The notes below the pieces were generated by a model that was not told where the DNA came from, did no database searches, and saw nothing but the letters and a program-made list of their open reading frames with translations. This document shows positions 1 to 5,340 of a stretch of DNA of 5,340 nt, piece after piece. The first letter of the stretch is position 1. The number at the start of each line of letters is the position of its first letter. The stretch lies in assembly GCA_946479225.1 (NCBI GenBank), contig CAMLFI010000212.1:1-5340 (forward strand). The letters run 5' to 3'. The stretch is from an uncultured Mucilaginibacter sp. GTDB lineage: Bacteria; Bacteroidota; Bacteroidia; Sphingobacteriales; Sphingobacteriaceae. Both the position numbers and the translations under genes were made by a program.

Positions 1-15
1 TTGTCGTCGGGATGA

Positions 16-465
16 GACGTAGACACTAGCCGGCGTGTTGACGTTATTTACTGCGACTCTGGCGTAGTAAAAGGCCGGATGCTAACGCCTTTACTTATTA
101 AATACTCCACAGATAAGCCTTATGATGTTATGCCCGATGGCGTTAAGGTAATATCATTTGATAAATTTGGCAAAGAAGAAGGAAATATCGTTGCCGACTC
201 GGCTGTTCAGCTGGAGAACGAAAACATCACTAAGTTTTATAAAAATGTTATTGTAACTAGTTCAGATGGCACTACCTTCAAATCTGAAGAAATGATATGG
301 GATCAACCTAAAAAGATCATCTACTCTAACCAGCGGGTTGAGATGCACAGGCCTAATGGCGATGTAACTTACGGAGTAGGTTTTACCAGCGATGATAAGC
401 TGGAACATCCGGAAGTTAAGGGTGCAACAGGCGAATTTGAGGTCCCTGAAAATCAAATGCAATAG
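16..465 (+). CDS. lptC: LptC, lipopolysaccharide export periplasmic protein (N-terminus missing)
   Basis: LptC is the periplasmic bridge of the Lpt machine: it receives lipopolysaccharide from the LptBFG transporter in the inner membrane and passes it to LptA. The frame is open from 16 and encodes 149 residues. The Bacteroidota LptC pattern is visible: VDVIYCDSG and VVKGRM near the start, then YDVMPDGVKV, the KNVIVTSSDG strand, SEEMIWDQ followed by YSN, and a closing THR/GLY-rich GVGFTSDD and ATGEF. These alternating short strands fit the LptC/OstA beta-jellyroll. About 40 residues, including the expected lipoprotein or anchor signal, are absent. The in-frame TGA at 13-15 blocks extension to the left edge, although homology clearly begins before the first ATG at 79, so that ATG is internal and not the true start. 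Either the edge sequence holds an indel or the gene is broken. Family assignment is firm; intactness is not. The next gene, a PpiD-like foldase, lies about 100 bp downstream. Confidence 0.85.
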   Translation, partial: DVDTSRRVDVIYCDSGVVKGRMLTPLLIKYSTDKPYDVMPDGVKVISFDKFGKEEGNIVADSAVQLENENITKFYKNVIVTSSDGTTFKSEEMIWDQPKKIIYSNQRVEMHRPNGDVTYGVGFTSDDKLEHPEVKGATGEFEVPENQMQ

Positions 466-513
466 CCTTATTTTGAGTTAAAAAATTGTATTATATAATT
501 TTACCAAAAGTTG

Positions 514-521
514 TATCTTGC
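514..521 (+). promoter_or_regulatory. Possible -7 promoter element upstream of the ppiD-like gene
   Basis: TATCTTGC resembles the Bacteroidota -7 element TAnnTTTG but lacks one T. It lies 46 bp before the ATG at 568, a normal leader length. I see no convincing TTTG -33 box at the usual distance; a TTG at 486-488 is too far. It could alternatively be chance, with the gene read through from lptC, since no terminator is evident in 466-567. Confidence 0.25.
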
Positions 522-567
522 GCCCTCTTTTAAAGAAAAAAGTTTCATTAAAATATTATAGATCAAT

Positions 568-2661
568 ATGGGTATAATGGGTTATCTGCGCGAGCGGATG
601 GGTAAAATTGTAGCAGGTGTAATAGGCGTATCGCTTGTGGCTTTCGTTATAACTGAGGTTGTGCAATCGGGCGGTTCTTTTTTTAAAGACGATAATAGCA
701 CTATAGGCGAAATATTTGGTACAAAGATACCATATGTTGAATTTACAGAAACGGTTGAGCAAAACAGCAACCAGTTTAAACAGCAATCAGGTCAAAACAG
801 TCTGTCTCCGCAAATAACGGCTTACGTACAAGAAAACACCTGGAACCAGATGTTAAGTAAAGCCATGATAGAGCACGAAGCTGAAAAAATTGGTTTACTG
901 GTTACGGGCGACGAATCACAAGCTATGATCAGCGGAAATAACCCAAGCGCCGAAATAGTACGGGCTTTTACAAACCCGCAAACAGGCCAGTTTGACAGGG
1001 CTAACCTTAGCGCAACAATAAACAAATTGCGCGTAACACCTGATACAGATCCGGACAAACAACGATGGAACAAGTTTGTAGAAGAACTGATCCAAAACAA
1101 ACTTGCCGAAAAATACATGTCTGCCCTGACCAACGGATTATATGTTAATTCGCTTGAAGCAAAAGACGATTATGAGGCTAAGAACAAACTGGCTAATTTT
1201 AAGTATGCCGTTCTAAACTATCAAACTATTGAGGATAGCAAGGTTACTATAACTGACGCTGACTACAGCAGCTATTATGAAGAGCATAAAAACGAATTCA
1301 AAAATCCGCAGGAAACACGTACGCTGGAGTATGTAAGCTTTAACGGTGCGCCGTCAAAAGCAGATTCAGCTGTAGTAAAAACTCAGGTTGAAAAATTAAA
1401 AGCCGAGTTTGCAGCTTCAACTAACGACTCGTTATTTGTGCAGATAAATTCTGAAAATAAACAACTTTTTACTTACAAACATAAAGGCGAATTGGGCAGT
1501 GGCTTAGATTCTGTAATGTTTAATGCAGCGCCTGGCTTTGTGTACGGCCCTTACCTGCAAAACGGGTATTATGCATTGGCTAAACTGGTCGACTCAAGAG
1601 TTGGTCCGGATTCGGTTACAGCTAAACGCATTGTGCTAAGTCCTGTTGACGGTTTGAAAAAAGCCGACTCGCTAAAAACCCTTATACAAGGCGGTAAATC
1701 ATTTGCTGACATGGCAAAAACGTACTCACTTGATCAGCAAACGGCTGTAAAAGGCGGTGATATGGGTACTTTTGCCCGTGGAGTTAATGATCCTGATTTT
1801 GATGACGCTGCATTTAACGGAAAACCCGGTGATTATAAAATAGTTAATTCACCATACGGTATACAACTTATTTATATAGTTTCTCAAAAAGGCTCTTCGC
1901 GTGTTGTTAAGGTTGCCGTTGTTGATAAGCCGTTAACCGCCAGCAGCGAAACACAATCTGCAGCGTACACAAAAGCACAGAACTTTTTGATCTCTACCAA
2001 TGATGGAGACTTTACAGCCGAAGCTAAAAAAGCAGGCCTTGAGGTAAAAACTGCTGATGACGTTACCGGAGTTTCGGCATCATTACCGGGTGTTGAAAGC
2101 GCGCGCGAATTGGTAAGATGGGCATTTAATGCTGATAAGAACGCTGTTTATGACCAGGTTTACACATCAGGCGATCAATATGTAGTTGCTCGTTTAACTG
2201 CAATTAAACCAAAGGGTATTTTAGCACTTGATCTGGTTAAAAAACAAATTGAGCCAATGGTGAGAATTGAGGTTAAAGCGAAAATGCTTACTGATAAATT
2301 TAGCGCAGCATTAAGTGGGGCATCAACAATTGAGCAGGCAGCACAAAAAGCAGGCGCAACGGTTACTCCCGTTCAAAATATTGTATTTGCCAACCCAATG
2401 ATTCCGGGCGGTGGTGCCGAATATAAATTGATAGGAACCATATTTGGTTCTCAGGTAAATAAATTATCTAAACCGGTTACCGGCCAGCAGGGCGTTTATA
2501 TTTTTGTAGTTAATAGTTTTGTTAATCCGGCCGCTTTGGCTAATACCGTAACGCAAAAACAACAGCTAGCACAAGCATTGGTTCAGCGCTCGCAAGGACA
2601 AGCACTTGAGGCCTTGAAAAATAAGGGCAATGTAAAAGATTACAGGGCAAGGCTGTTATAG
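568..2661 (+). CDS. ppiD: Membrane-anchored PpiD/SurA-type periplasmic folding factor
   Basis: This 697-residue protein is a PpiD-like foldase expected to hang from the inner membrane into the periplasm and assist newly exported and outer-membrane proteins. Residues 13-31 form one hydrophobic segment after a basic start (YLRERMGK), giving an N-in anchor. Residues about 40-245 are the SurA-like N-terminal chaperone region. Residues about 350-441 form a parvulin (rotamase) domain with the hallmarks FADMAKTYSLD (379-389), KGGDMG (395-400) and SPYGIQLI (428-435). The histidine expected after VTAK is R354 and the one expected after YG is Q433, so isomerase activity is doubtful. Flanking stretches at about 250-342, 446-545 and 550-650 look like degenerate rotamase folds. 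The start at 568 gives the usual MGIMGYLRER N-terminus of Bacteroidota homologues; the ATG at 577 is an alternative. There is no clear Shine-Dalgarno site. A strong terminator follows the stop codon. E. coli PpiD is likewise reported to lack active parvulin residues (known for the family). Confidence 0.9.
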   Translation: MGIMGYLRERMGKIVAGVIGVSLVAFVITEVVQSGGSFFKDDNSTIGEIFGTKIPYVEFTETVEQNSNQFKQQSGQNSLSPQITAYVQENTWNQMLSKAMIEHEAEKIGLLVTGDESQAMISGNNPSAEIVRAFTNPQTGQFDRANLSATINKLRVTPDTDPDKQRWNKFVEELIQNKLAEKYMSALTNGLYVNSLEAKDDYEAKNKLANFKYAVLNYQTIEDSKVTITDADYSSYYEEHKNEFKNPQETRTLEYVSFNGAPSKADSAVVKTQVEKLKAEFAASTNDSLFVQINSENKQLFTYKHKGELGSGLDSVMFNAAPGFVYGPYLQNGYYALAKLVDSRVGPDSVTAKRIVLSPVDGLKKADSLKTLIQGGKSFADMAKTYSLDQQTAVKGGDMGTFARGVNDPDFDDAAFNGKPGDYKIVNSPYGIQLIYIVSQKGSSRVVKVAVVDKPLTASSETQSAAYTKAQNFLISTNDGDFTAEAKKAGLEVKTADDVTGVSASLPGVESARELVRWAFNADKNAVYDQVYTSGDQYVVARLTAIKPKGILALDLVKKQIEPMVRIEVKAKMLTDKFSAALSGASTIEQAAQKAGATVTPVQNIVFANPMIPGGGAEYKLIGTIFGSQVNKLSKPVTGQQGVYIFVVNSFVNPAALANTVTQKQQLAQALVQRSQGQALEALKNKGNVKDYRARLL

Positions 2662-2674
2662 TTATAAATTAAAG

Positions 2675-2682
2675 TAATTTTG
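2675..2682 (+). promoter_or_regulatory. Perfect Bacteroidota -7 box for the DUF2480 gene
   Basis: TAATTTTG matches the Bacteroidota sigma-factor -7 consensus TAnnTTTG at every fixed position. It lies 51 bp before the ATG at 2734. No TTTG -33 box is seen about 19-21 bp upstream, where the sequence is the end of the previous gene. Initiation would be expected near 2688-2690, inside the 5' arm of the terminator that begins at 2684, so the new transcript would not carry the complete hairpin. Confidence 0.45.
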
Positions 2683-2683
2683 C

Positions 2684-2722
2684 ATCCGGGATCGCGATAA
2701 TATCGTAATCCCGGATTTTTTT
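2684..2722 (+). terminator. Rho-independent terminator after the ppiD-like gene
   Basis: A perfect 9-bp stem pairs ATCCGGGAT (2684-2692) with ATCCCGGAT (2708-2716), with a further short inner pairing CGA/TCG (2695-2697 with 2703-2705). It runs directly into seven T residues (2716-2722). The position, 22 bp after the stop codon at 2661, fits termination of the upstream gene. Confidence 0.88.
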
Positions 2723-2733
2723 ATTTTACAGAT

Positions 2734-3249
2734 ATGGATATACAGGAAAACATAATGAATAAGGTGGCGCAAAGCGGGCTGGTTACATTGGATCCTGCCG
2801 ACTTTTATACACCGGGCGAGCGCGTGGTATATGATATAAAAGATAACTTGTTTCAGGGCCTTATTTTGCGCGAGAAGGATTTCAGAGAGTTTGTTAAGGA
2901 GCATAATTGGACACAATACCAGGATAAAAATGTGGCAGTAACCTGCACTGCTGATGCAATAGTACCGGCTTGGGCGTATTTGTTATTGGCCAACCGTATG
3001 GCACCCTATGCTAACGAAGTTGTATTTGGTGATGCGGATATTTTAGAAACTGTACTATTTGTTAAAGCCATAGCTAAACTTAACCCGGAGCAGTACCGCG
3101 ACCAGCGCCTGGTAATAAAAGGTTGCGGAGATATTGATATACCTGTTGCAGCCTATGTTGAGTTAGGCAAAAAACTTAGTCCCGTTGTTAAAAGCCTTAT
3201 GTTTGGCGAGCCGTGCTCAACCGTACCCATTTATAAGCGAAAAGATTGA
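2734..3249 (+). CDS. DUF2480 family protein, function unknown
   Basis: This 171-residue protein has the recognisable DUF2480 pattern: NKVAQSGLVTLDPADF near the start, GERVVYDIKDNLFQGLILREKDFRE with no gap after it, CTADAIVPAWAYLLL at 71-85, KGCGDIDIPVAAYVEL at 129-144 and GEPCSTVPIYKRK at the C-terminus. It has no signal peptide or membrane segment, so it should be cytoplasmic. There are only three cysteines, C71, C131 and C161, each within one of the three conserved blocks. Residues 76-100 and 135-159 look like two copies of one alpha/beta unit. The start at 2734 suits family length; the second ATG at 2755 would remove seven residues. It is set off from the upstream gene by a terminator and has its own -7 box. 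I recall, without being able to verify it here, that homologues in other Bacteroidota often sit near suf iron-sulfur assembly genes; none is visible in this window. The biochemical role is not known to me. Confidence 0.88.
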   Translation: MDIQENIMNKVAQSGLVTLDPADFYTPGERVVYDIKDNLFQGLILREKDFREFVKEHNWTQYQDKNVAVTCTADAIVPAWAYLLLANRMAPYANEVVFGDADILETVLFVKAIAKLNPEQYRDQRLVIKGCGDIDIPVAAYVELGKKLSPVVKSLMFGEPCSTVPIYKRKD

Positions 3250-3281
3250 TCGGGCTAATACTTCCCAATAAAAATTTAAAC

Positions 3282-3310
3282 TATTATAAGTATTTATGGT
3301 CTTAATAATA
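3282..3310. repeat. A/T-rich inverted repeat between the DUF2480 and DUF3108 genes
   Basis: TATTATAAG (3282-3290) pairs with CTTAATAATA (3301-3310) as nine base pairs with one bulged A at 3305 and a 10-base loop. No T run follows on the + strand, so it is not a classical terminator. It ends 12 bp before the candidate -7 box at 3323, where a -33 region or operator would lie. With such low G+C it could be chance. Confidence 0.3.
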
Positions 3311-3322
3311 TACCAAAATTAA

Positions 3323-3330
3323 TTGGTTTG
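3323..3330 (+). promoter_or_regulatory. Candidate -7 box for the DUF3108-DUF3109 pair
   Basis: TTGGTTTG matches TAnnTTTG except for T in place of A at the second position. Initiation about 6-8 bp downstream would give a leader of roughly 12-15 bases before the ATG at 3350. No clear TTTG -33 element is visible. If this is the promoter, the in-frame TTG at 3323 cannot be the translation start because it would not be transcribed. Confidence 0.35.
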
Positions 3331-3349
3331 CTTTTGTAATAACCTGATA

Positions 3350-4129
3350 ATGAATAAATATATTATTACCATTATACTTTTTATAAGTTGCTTTACGCTT
3401 GTAACCGCGCAGGAACTTAAAACTACCGGCGACCCGGTTTTTAAACCCGGTGAAGAACTTAAATATAAATTAAAGTATGGCATATTTACCGGTGCCGAAG
3501 CAACCCTGAAAGTTGAAGACGGGGGACAGAAAATAAGCGGACACCCAAGCTACCATATAACTGCCAACGGAAAAACAGCGGGCACCTTTGATGTTTTTTA
3601 CAAGGTGCGTAATCAGTACGATAGTTATATAGATAAAAACACGCTATTGCCTTACTATTATACCGAAAACAGGCGCGAAGGCGGTTACCGGCATACGGAC
3701 AATGTGACCTTTAATCATCAGGAAGGAAAAGTTACTGCTGATAAAGGCACGTTCCCGTTTAAGGGAAAGATATTTGATTTTGTATCGGCCTACTATTTCG
3801 CCCGCAATCTGGATATATCACAGCTTAAACCCGGCGATAAATTGGATATGCCTTATTTTTTAGAGGACGGCATACATACTTTATCTATTACTTATATAGG
3901 CAAAGAACAGGTAAAATGTTCAATGGGTACTTTTAACTGCCTTAAATTTAACCCCACAATTATACCGGGGCGCATATTTAAGAAAGATAGTAAGCTATAT
4001 TTGTGGATAACAGATGACGGCAACCGTATACCGGTTAAAGCACACGTTGGCTTGATAGTGGGCAGCGTAACAATGGATCTGACAGGAGCAAGCGGACTTA
4101 AATACGCCTTAAATCCTGTTAAAAAGTAA
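3350..4129 (+). CDS. Exported DUF3108 domain protein
   Basis: This 259-residue protein starts with a typical signal peptide: MNKY, a hydrophobic core at 5-18, and a likely signal peptidase I site after LVTA at residue 20, leaving QELK as the mature end. The remainder is the beta-rich DUF3108 domain, recognised from FKPGEELKYKLKYG (31-44), FDVFYKVRNQYDSYID (80-95), PYYYTENRREGGY (101-113), MGTFNCLKFNP (192-202) and LWITDDGNRIPVKA (218-231). It is expected in the periplasm or attached to the outer membrane; its molecular function is not established. Two mature cysteines, C190 and C197, could form a disulfide. I chose the ATG at 3350 because it begins directly with the signal peptide; an in-frame TTG at 3323 would prepend nine atypical residues and overlaps the likely promoter. 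The DUF3109 gene follows after 9 bp with no terminator, so the two are probably cotranscribed. Confidence 0.87.
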   Translation: MNKYIITIILFISCFTLVTAQELKTTGDPVFKPGEELKYKLKYGIFTGAEATLKVEDGGQKISGHPSYHITANGKTAGTFDVFYKVRNQYDSYIDKNTLLPYYYTENRREGGYRHTDNVTFNHQEGKVTADKGTFPFKGKIFDFVSAYYFARNLDISQLKPGDKLDMPYFLEDGIHTLSITYIGKEQVKCSMGTFNCLKFNPTIIPGRIFKKDSKLYLWITDDGNRIPVKAHVGLIVGSVTMDLTGASGLKYALNPVKK

Positions 4130-4138
4130 AGACATTAA

Positions 4139-4717
4139 ATGATTGAAGTAGGCAGTGTGCTGGTGCACGAAGATGTAGTAAAAGAGAATTTTGTTTGCAA
4201 TTTGAACAAATGCAAAGGTGCCTGCTGCCTTGAGGGCGACTCCGGCGCGCCGTTGGAAGCCGCCGAACTGGATATCCTGAAAGAAATATATCCTAAAGTT
4301 AAGCCTTACATGACTACCAAGGGCATAGCTACCATTGAGCGCGAAGGCACCCACGTTACTGATTTTGAAGGCGACTACACCACACCATGTGTTGATACCA
4401 ATAAAGAATGCGCTTATGTAATATGGGAAGCCGGTATAACCAAATGTGCAATTGAAAAGGCATATGAAGAAGGTGCTATTAACTGGAAAAAACCCATCTC
4501 TTGTCACTTATACCCTATCCGTATAACCAAATACCCTGAGTTTGATGTACTGAATTATGACCGCTGGAGCATTTGCAGCCCCGCCTGTAGCTTTGGCAAC
4601 GAACTTAAAGTACACGTACATGAGTTTTTAAAAGCCCCGCTGATAAGAAAGTATGGCGCCGATTGGTACACTGAATTAGAAGAAGCTGTTGACTATATTA
4701 ATACCTCAGAAATTTAA
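4139..4717 (+). CDS. DUF3109 family cysteine-rich protein, likely metal-binding
   Basis: This 192-residue protein has no signal peptide or membrane helix and is probably cytoplasmic. It has ten cysteines, at 20, 25, 29, 30, 84, 91, 103, 122, 146 and 150. The N-terminal cluster C-x4-C-x3-CC (20-30) and the later KKPISCHLYPIR (117-128) follow the layout of the YkgJ-type cysteine-cluster proteins, which are proposed to chelate zinc or iron; the family match to DUF3109 is from recalled sequence pattern. The end, with SICSPACSFG (144-153) and a helical tail DWYTELEEAVDYI (175-187), is also typical. No catalytic function can be assigned. The gene begins 9 bp after the DUF3108 stop with no Shine-Dalgarno site, only an A-rich leader, and the pair is probably one operon. 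Whether the exported neighbour is functionally linked is unknown. Confidence 0.87.
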   Translation: MIEVGSVLVHEDVVKENFVCNLNKCKGACCLEGDSGAPLEAAELDILKEIYPKVKPYMTTKGIATIEREGTHVTDFEGDYTTPCVDTNKECAYVIWEAGITKCAIEKAYEEGAINWKKPISCHLYPIRITKYPEFDVLNYDRWSICSPACSFGNELKVHVHEFLKAPLIRKYGADWYTELEEAVDYINTSEI

Positions 4718-4783
4718 GCCTTAAGCTTTTCTTAAAAAACTCAAATAGCTTTTGTTTGTTGCACCTGTAGCTATATTATCAGC

Positions 4784-4791
4784 TAATTTAG
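4784..4791 (+). promoter_or_regulatory. Candidate -7 box upstream of gmd
   Basis: TAATTTAG differs from TAnnTTTG by one base. A TTTG at 4755-4758 and a TTG at 4759-4761 lie upstream, with spacings of 25 and 22 bp, somewhat longer than usual. It would give a leader of about 55 bases containing the A/T-rich dyads at 4811-4844. Independent transcription of gmd is expected because it belongs to a different pathway. Confidence 0.27.
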
Positions 4792-4810
4792 AGCCGCCAT
4801 CTAACCGGTT

Positions 4811-4844
4811 TTACAATTAAATTGAATAATATTGTAATAATTAC
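4811..4844. repeat. A/T-rich dyads in the gmd leader
   Basis: TTACAAT (4811-4817) and ATTGTAA (4831-4837) are a perfect 7-bp inverted repeat with a 13-bp spacer. Overlapping it are two 11-bp palindromes with a central A, CAATTAAATTG (4814-4824) and GTAATAATTAC (4834-4844), with centres exactly 20 bp apart. An 8-bp palindrome AACCGGTT (4803-4810) adjoins. The group ends 9 bp before the gmd ATG. It may be an operator or leader hairpin, or a product of low G+C. Confidence 0.3.
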
Positions 4845-4853
4845 TTCACAACA

Positions 4854-5340
4854 ATGAAAATAGCTTTAATAACGGGTATCACCGGTCAGGATGGTGCGTA
4901 CCTGGCTGAATTTCTTTTAAAAAAGGGCTATTTTGTCCACGGAGTAAAAAGAAGGGCTTCATCCTTCAATACCGACCGTATTGACCACCTTTATCATGAT
5001 CAGCACGAAGGCGGTTTAAAGTTTAAATTGCATTACGGCGATCTGACCGATTCCACTAATCTTATCCGCATCATACAAGAAACACAGCCTGACGAAATTT
5101 ATAACCTGGCTGCACAAAGCCATGTTAAAGTAAGTTTTGACACACCCGAGTACACTGCTAACGCCGATGGCGTTGGCACCCTGAGGATACTGGAAGCTGT
5201 GCGCATACTGGGCATGATCCAAAAAACCCGCATTTACCAGGCGTCAACATCAGAGTTGTATGGTTTGGTGCAGGCTGTGCCACAAAGCGAGACAACACCT
5301 TTTTATCCGCGCTCACCTTATGCCGTGGCTAAAATGTACG
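4854..5340 (+). CDS. gmd: GDP-mannose 4,6-dehydratase (C-terminus beyond window)
   Basis: Gmd converts GDP-mannose to GDP-4-keto-6-deoxymannose using tightly bound NADP, the first step to GDP-L-fucose, GDP-rhamnose or GDP-perosamine for surface glycans. The 162 visible codons cover the Rossmann half of this extended short-chain dehydrogenase; the family is about 350-380 residues. Seen directly are the nucleotide-binding GITGQDG (8-14), the basic [17 protein letters not shown] (31-47) expected to hold the NADP phosphate, YGDLTD (61-66), [19 protein letters not shown] (84-102), the catalytic ASTSELYG (130-137; T132 and E134) and SPYAVAK (154-160; Y156 and K160). All catalytic residues are present. 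The ATG at 4854 begins directly with the first beta strand and needs no extension. The partner gene for GDP-fucose synthase often follows gmd but lies outside this window. The close match to the family makes this assignment very secure. Confidence 0.97.
   Translation, partial: MKIALITGITGQDGAYLAEFLLKKGYFVHGVKRRASSFNTDRIDHLYHDQHEGGLKFKLHYGDLTDSTNLIRIIQETQPDEIYNLAAQSHVKVSFDTPEYTANADGVGTLRILEAVRILGMIQKTRIYQASTSELYGLVQAVPQSETTPFYPRSPYAVAKMY

Noticed and set aside
79..465. ATG at 79 as the true start of lptC
   Set aside because: LptC-like residues (VDVIY, VVKGR) precede it in the same frame, so it is an internal methionine.
262..1133. Minus-strand open frames at 262-462, 556-786, 582-770 and 822-1133
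   Set aside because: They lie opposite well-supported genes, resemble no family I know, and have no start context; they are antisense shadows.
2662..2916. Minus-strand open frame of 84 residues
   Set aside because: It overlaps the DUF2480 start and the terminator, and its sequence looks like no real protein.
3323..3349. TTG at 3323 as the start of the DUF3108 gene
   Set aside because: It adds nine unusual residues before a complete signal peptide and overlaps the probable -7 promoter box.
3380..3400. Lipoprotein cleavage at C14 of the DUF3108 protein
   Set aside because: FISC is a poor lipobox and the residues after C14 are hydrophobic, while LVTA then QELK gives a good signal peptidase I site.
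4109..4507. Minus-strand open frame of 132 residues opposite the DUF3109 gene
   Set aside because: The + strand gene has clear family motifs; the antisense frame is explained by codon use.
4721..4740. TTAAG/CTTAA hairpin after the DUF3109 gene as a terminator
   Set aside because: The stem is only five weak pairs and is followed by A residues, not T, on the transcribed strand.
4743..4867. Direct repeat AAATAGCTTT at 4743-4752 and 4858-4867
   Set aside because: The second copy lies in the conserved gmd start codons, so the 10-bp match is most likely coincidence.
5016..5222. Minus-strand open frame of 68 residues inside gmd
   Set aside because: It lies fully within the strongly conserved gmd coding sequence on the other strand.

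Overview
The window reads as an ordinary chromosomal stretch from a Bacteroidota bacterium. It most resembles the Sphingobacteriaceae (Pedobacter/Mucilaginibacter type), judged from remembered family sequences and not from a search. The clues are a Bacteroidota-type LptC, a PpiD-like foldase starting MGIMGYLRERMGK, the DUF2480, DUF3108 and DUF3109 families typical of this phylum, A/T-rich leaders without clear Shine-Dalgarno sequences, and matches to the Bacteroidota -7 promoter element (TAnnTTTG). Every convincing gene lies on the + strand. I see no tRNA, rRNA, CRISPR array, insertion sequence or phage gene.

Layout: (1) 16-465, the C-terminal part of lptC, whose frame is closed by stops at the extreme left edge of the window. 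(2) 568-2661, a membrane-anchored PpiD/SurA-type periplasmic folding factor, followed at 2684-2722 by a strong intrinsic terminator. (3) 2734-3249, a DUF2480 protein, preceded by a perfect -7 box that abuts the terminator. (4) 3350-4129, an exported DUF3108 protein, and 9 bp later (5) 4139-4717, a cysteine-rich DUF3109 protein; these two probably form one transcript. (6) From 4854 off the right edge, the N-terminal 162 codons of GDP-mannose 4,6-dehydratase (gmd).

The common theme is the cell envelope. LptC carries lipopolysaccharide towards the outer membrane, the PpiD-like protein helps fold secreted and outer-membrane proteins, the DUF3108 protein is predicted to be periplasmic, and Gmd makes the precursor of GDP-fucose and related deoxysugars for surface glycans. 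DUF2480 and DUF3109 are probably cytoplasmic and have no firmly known role.

I found no new defence, mobile or RNA-based system. The points most worth checking are the broken reading frame of lptC at the window edge, the loss of both signature histidines in the parvulin domain of the PpiD-like protein, an internal duplication in DUF2480, the ten-cysteine DUF3109 protein, the promoter/terminator overlap at 2675-2722, and A/T-rich dyads upstream of gmd.
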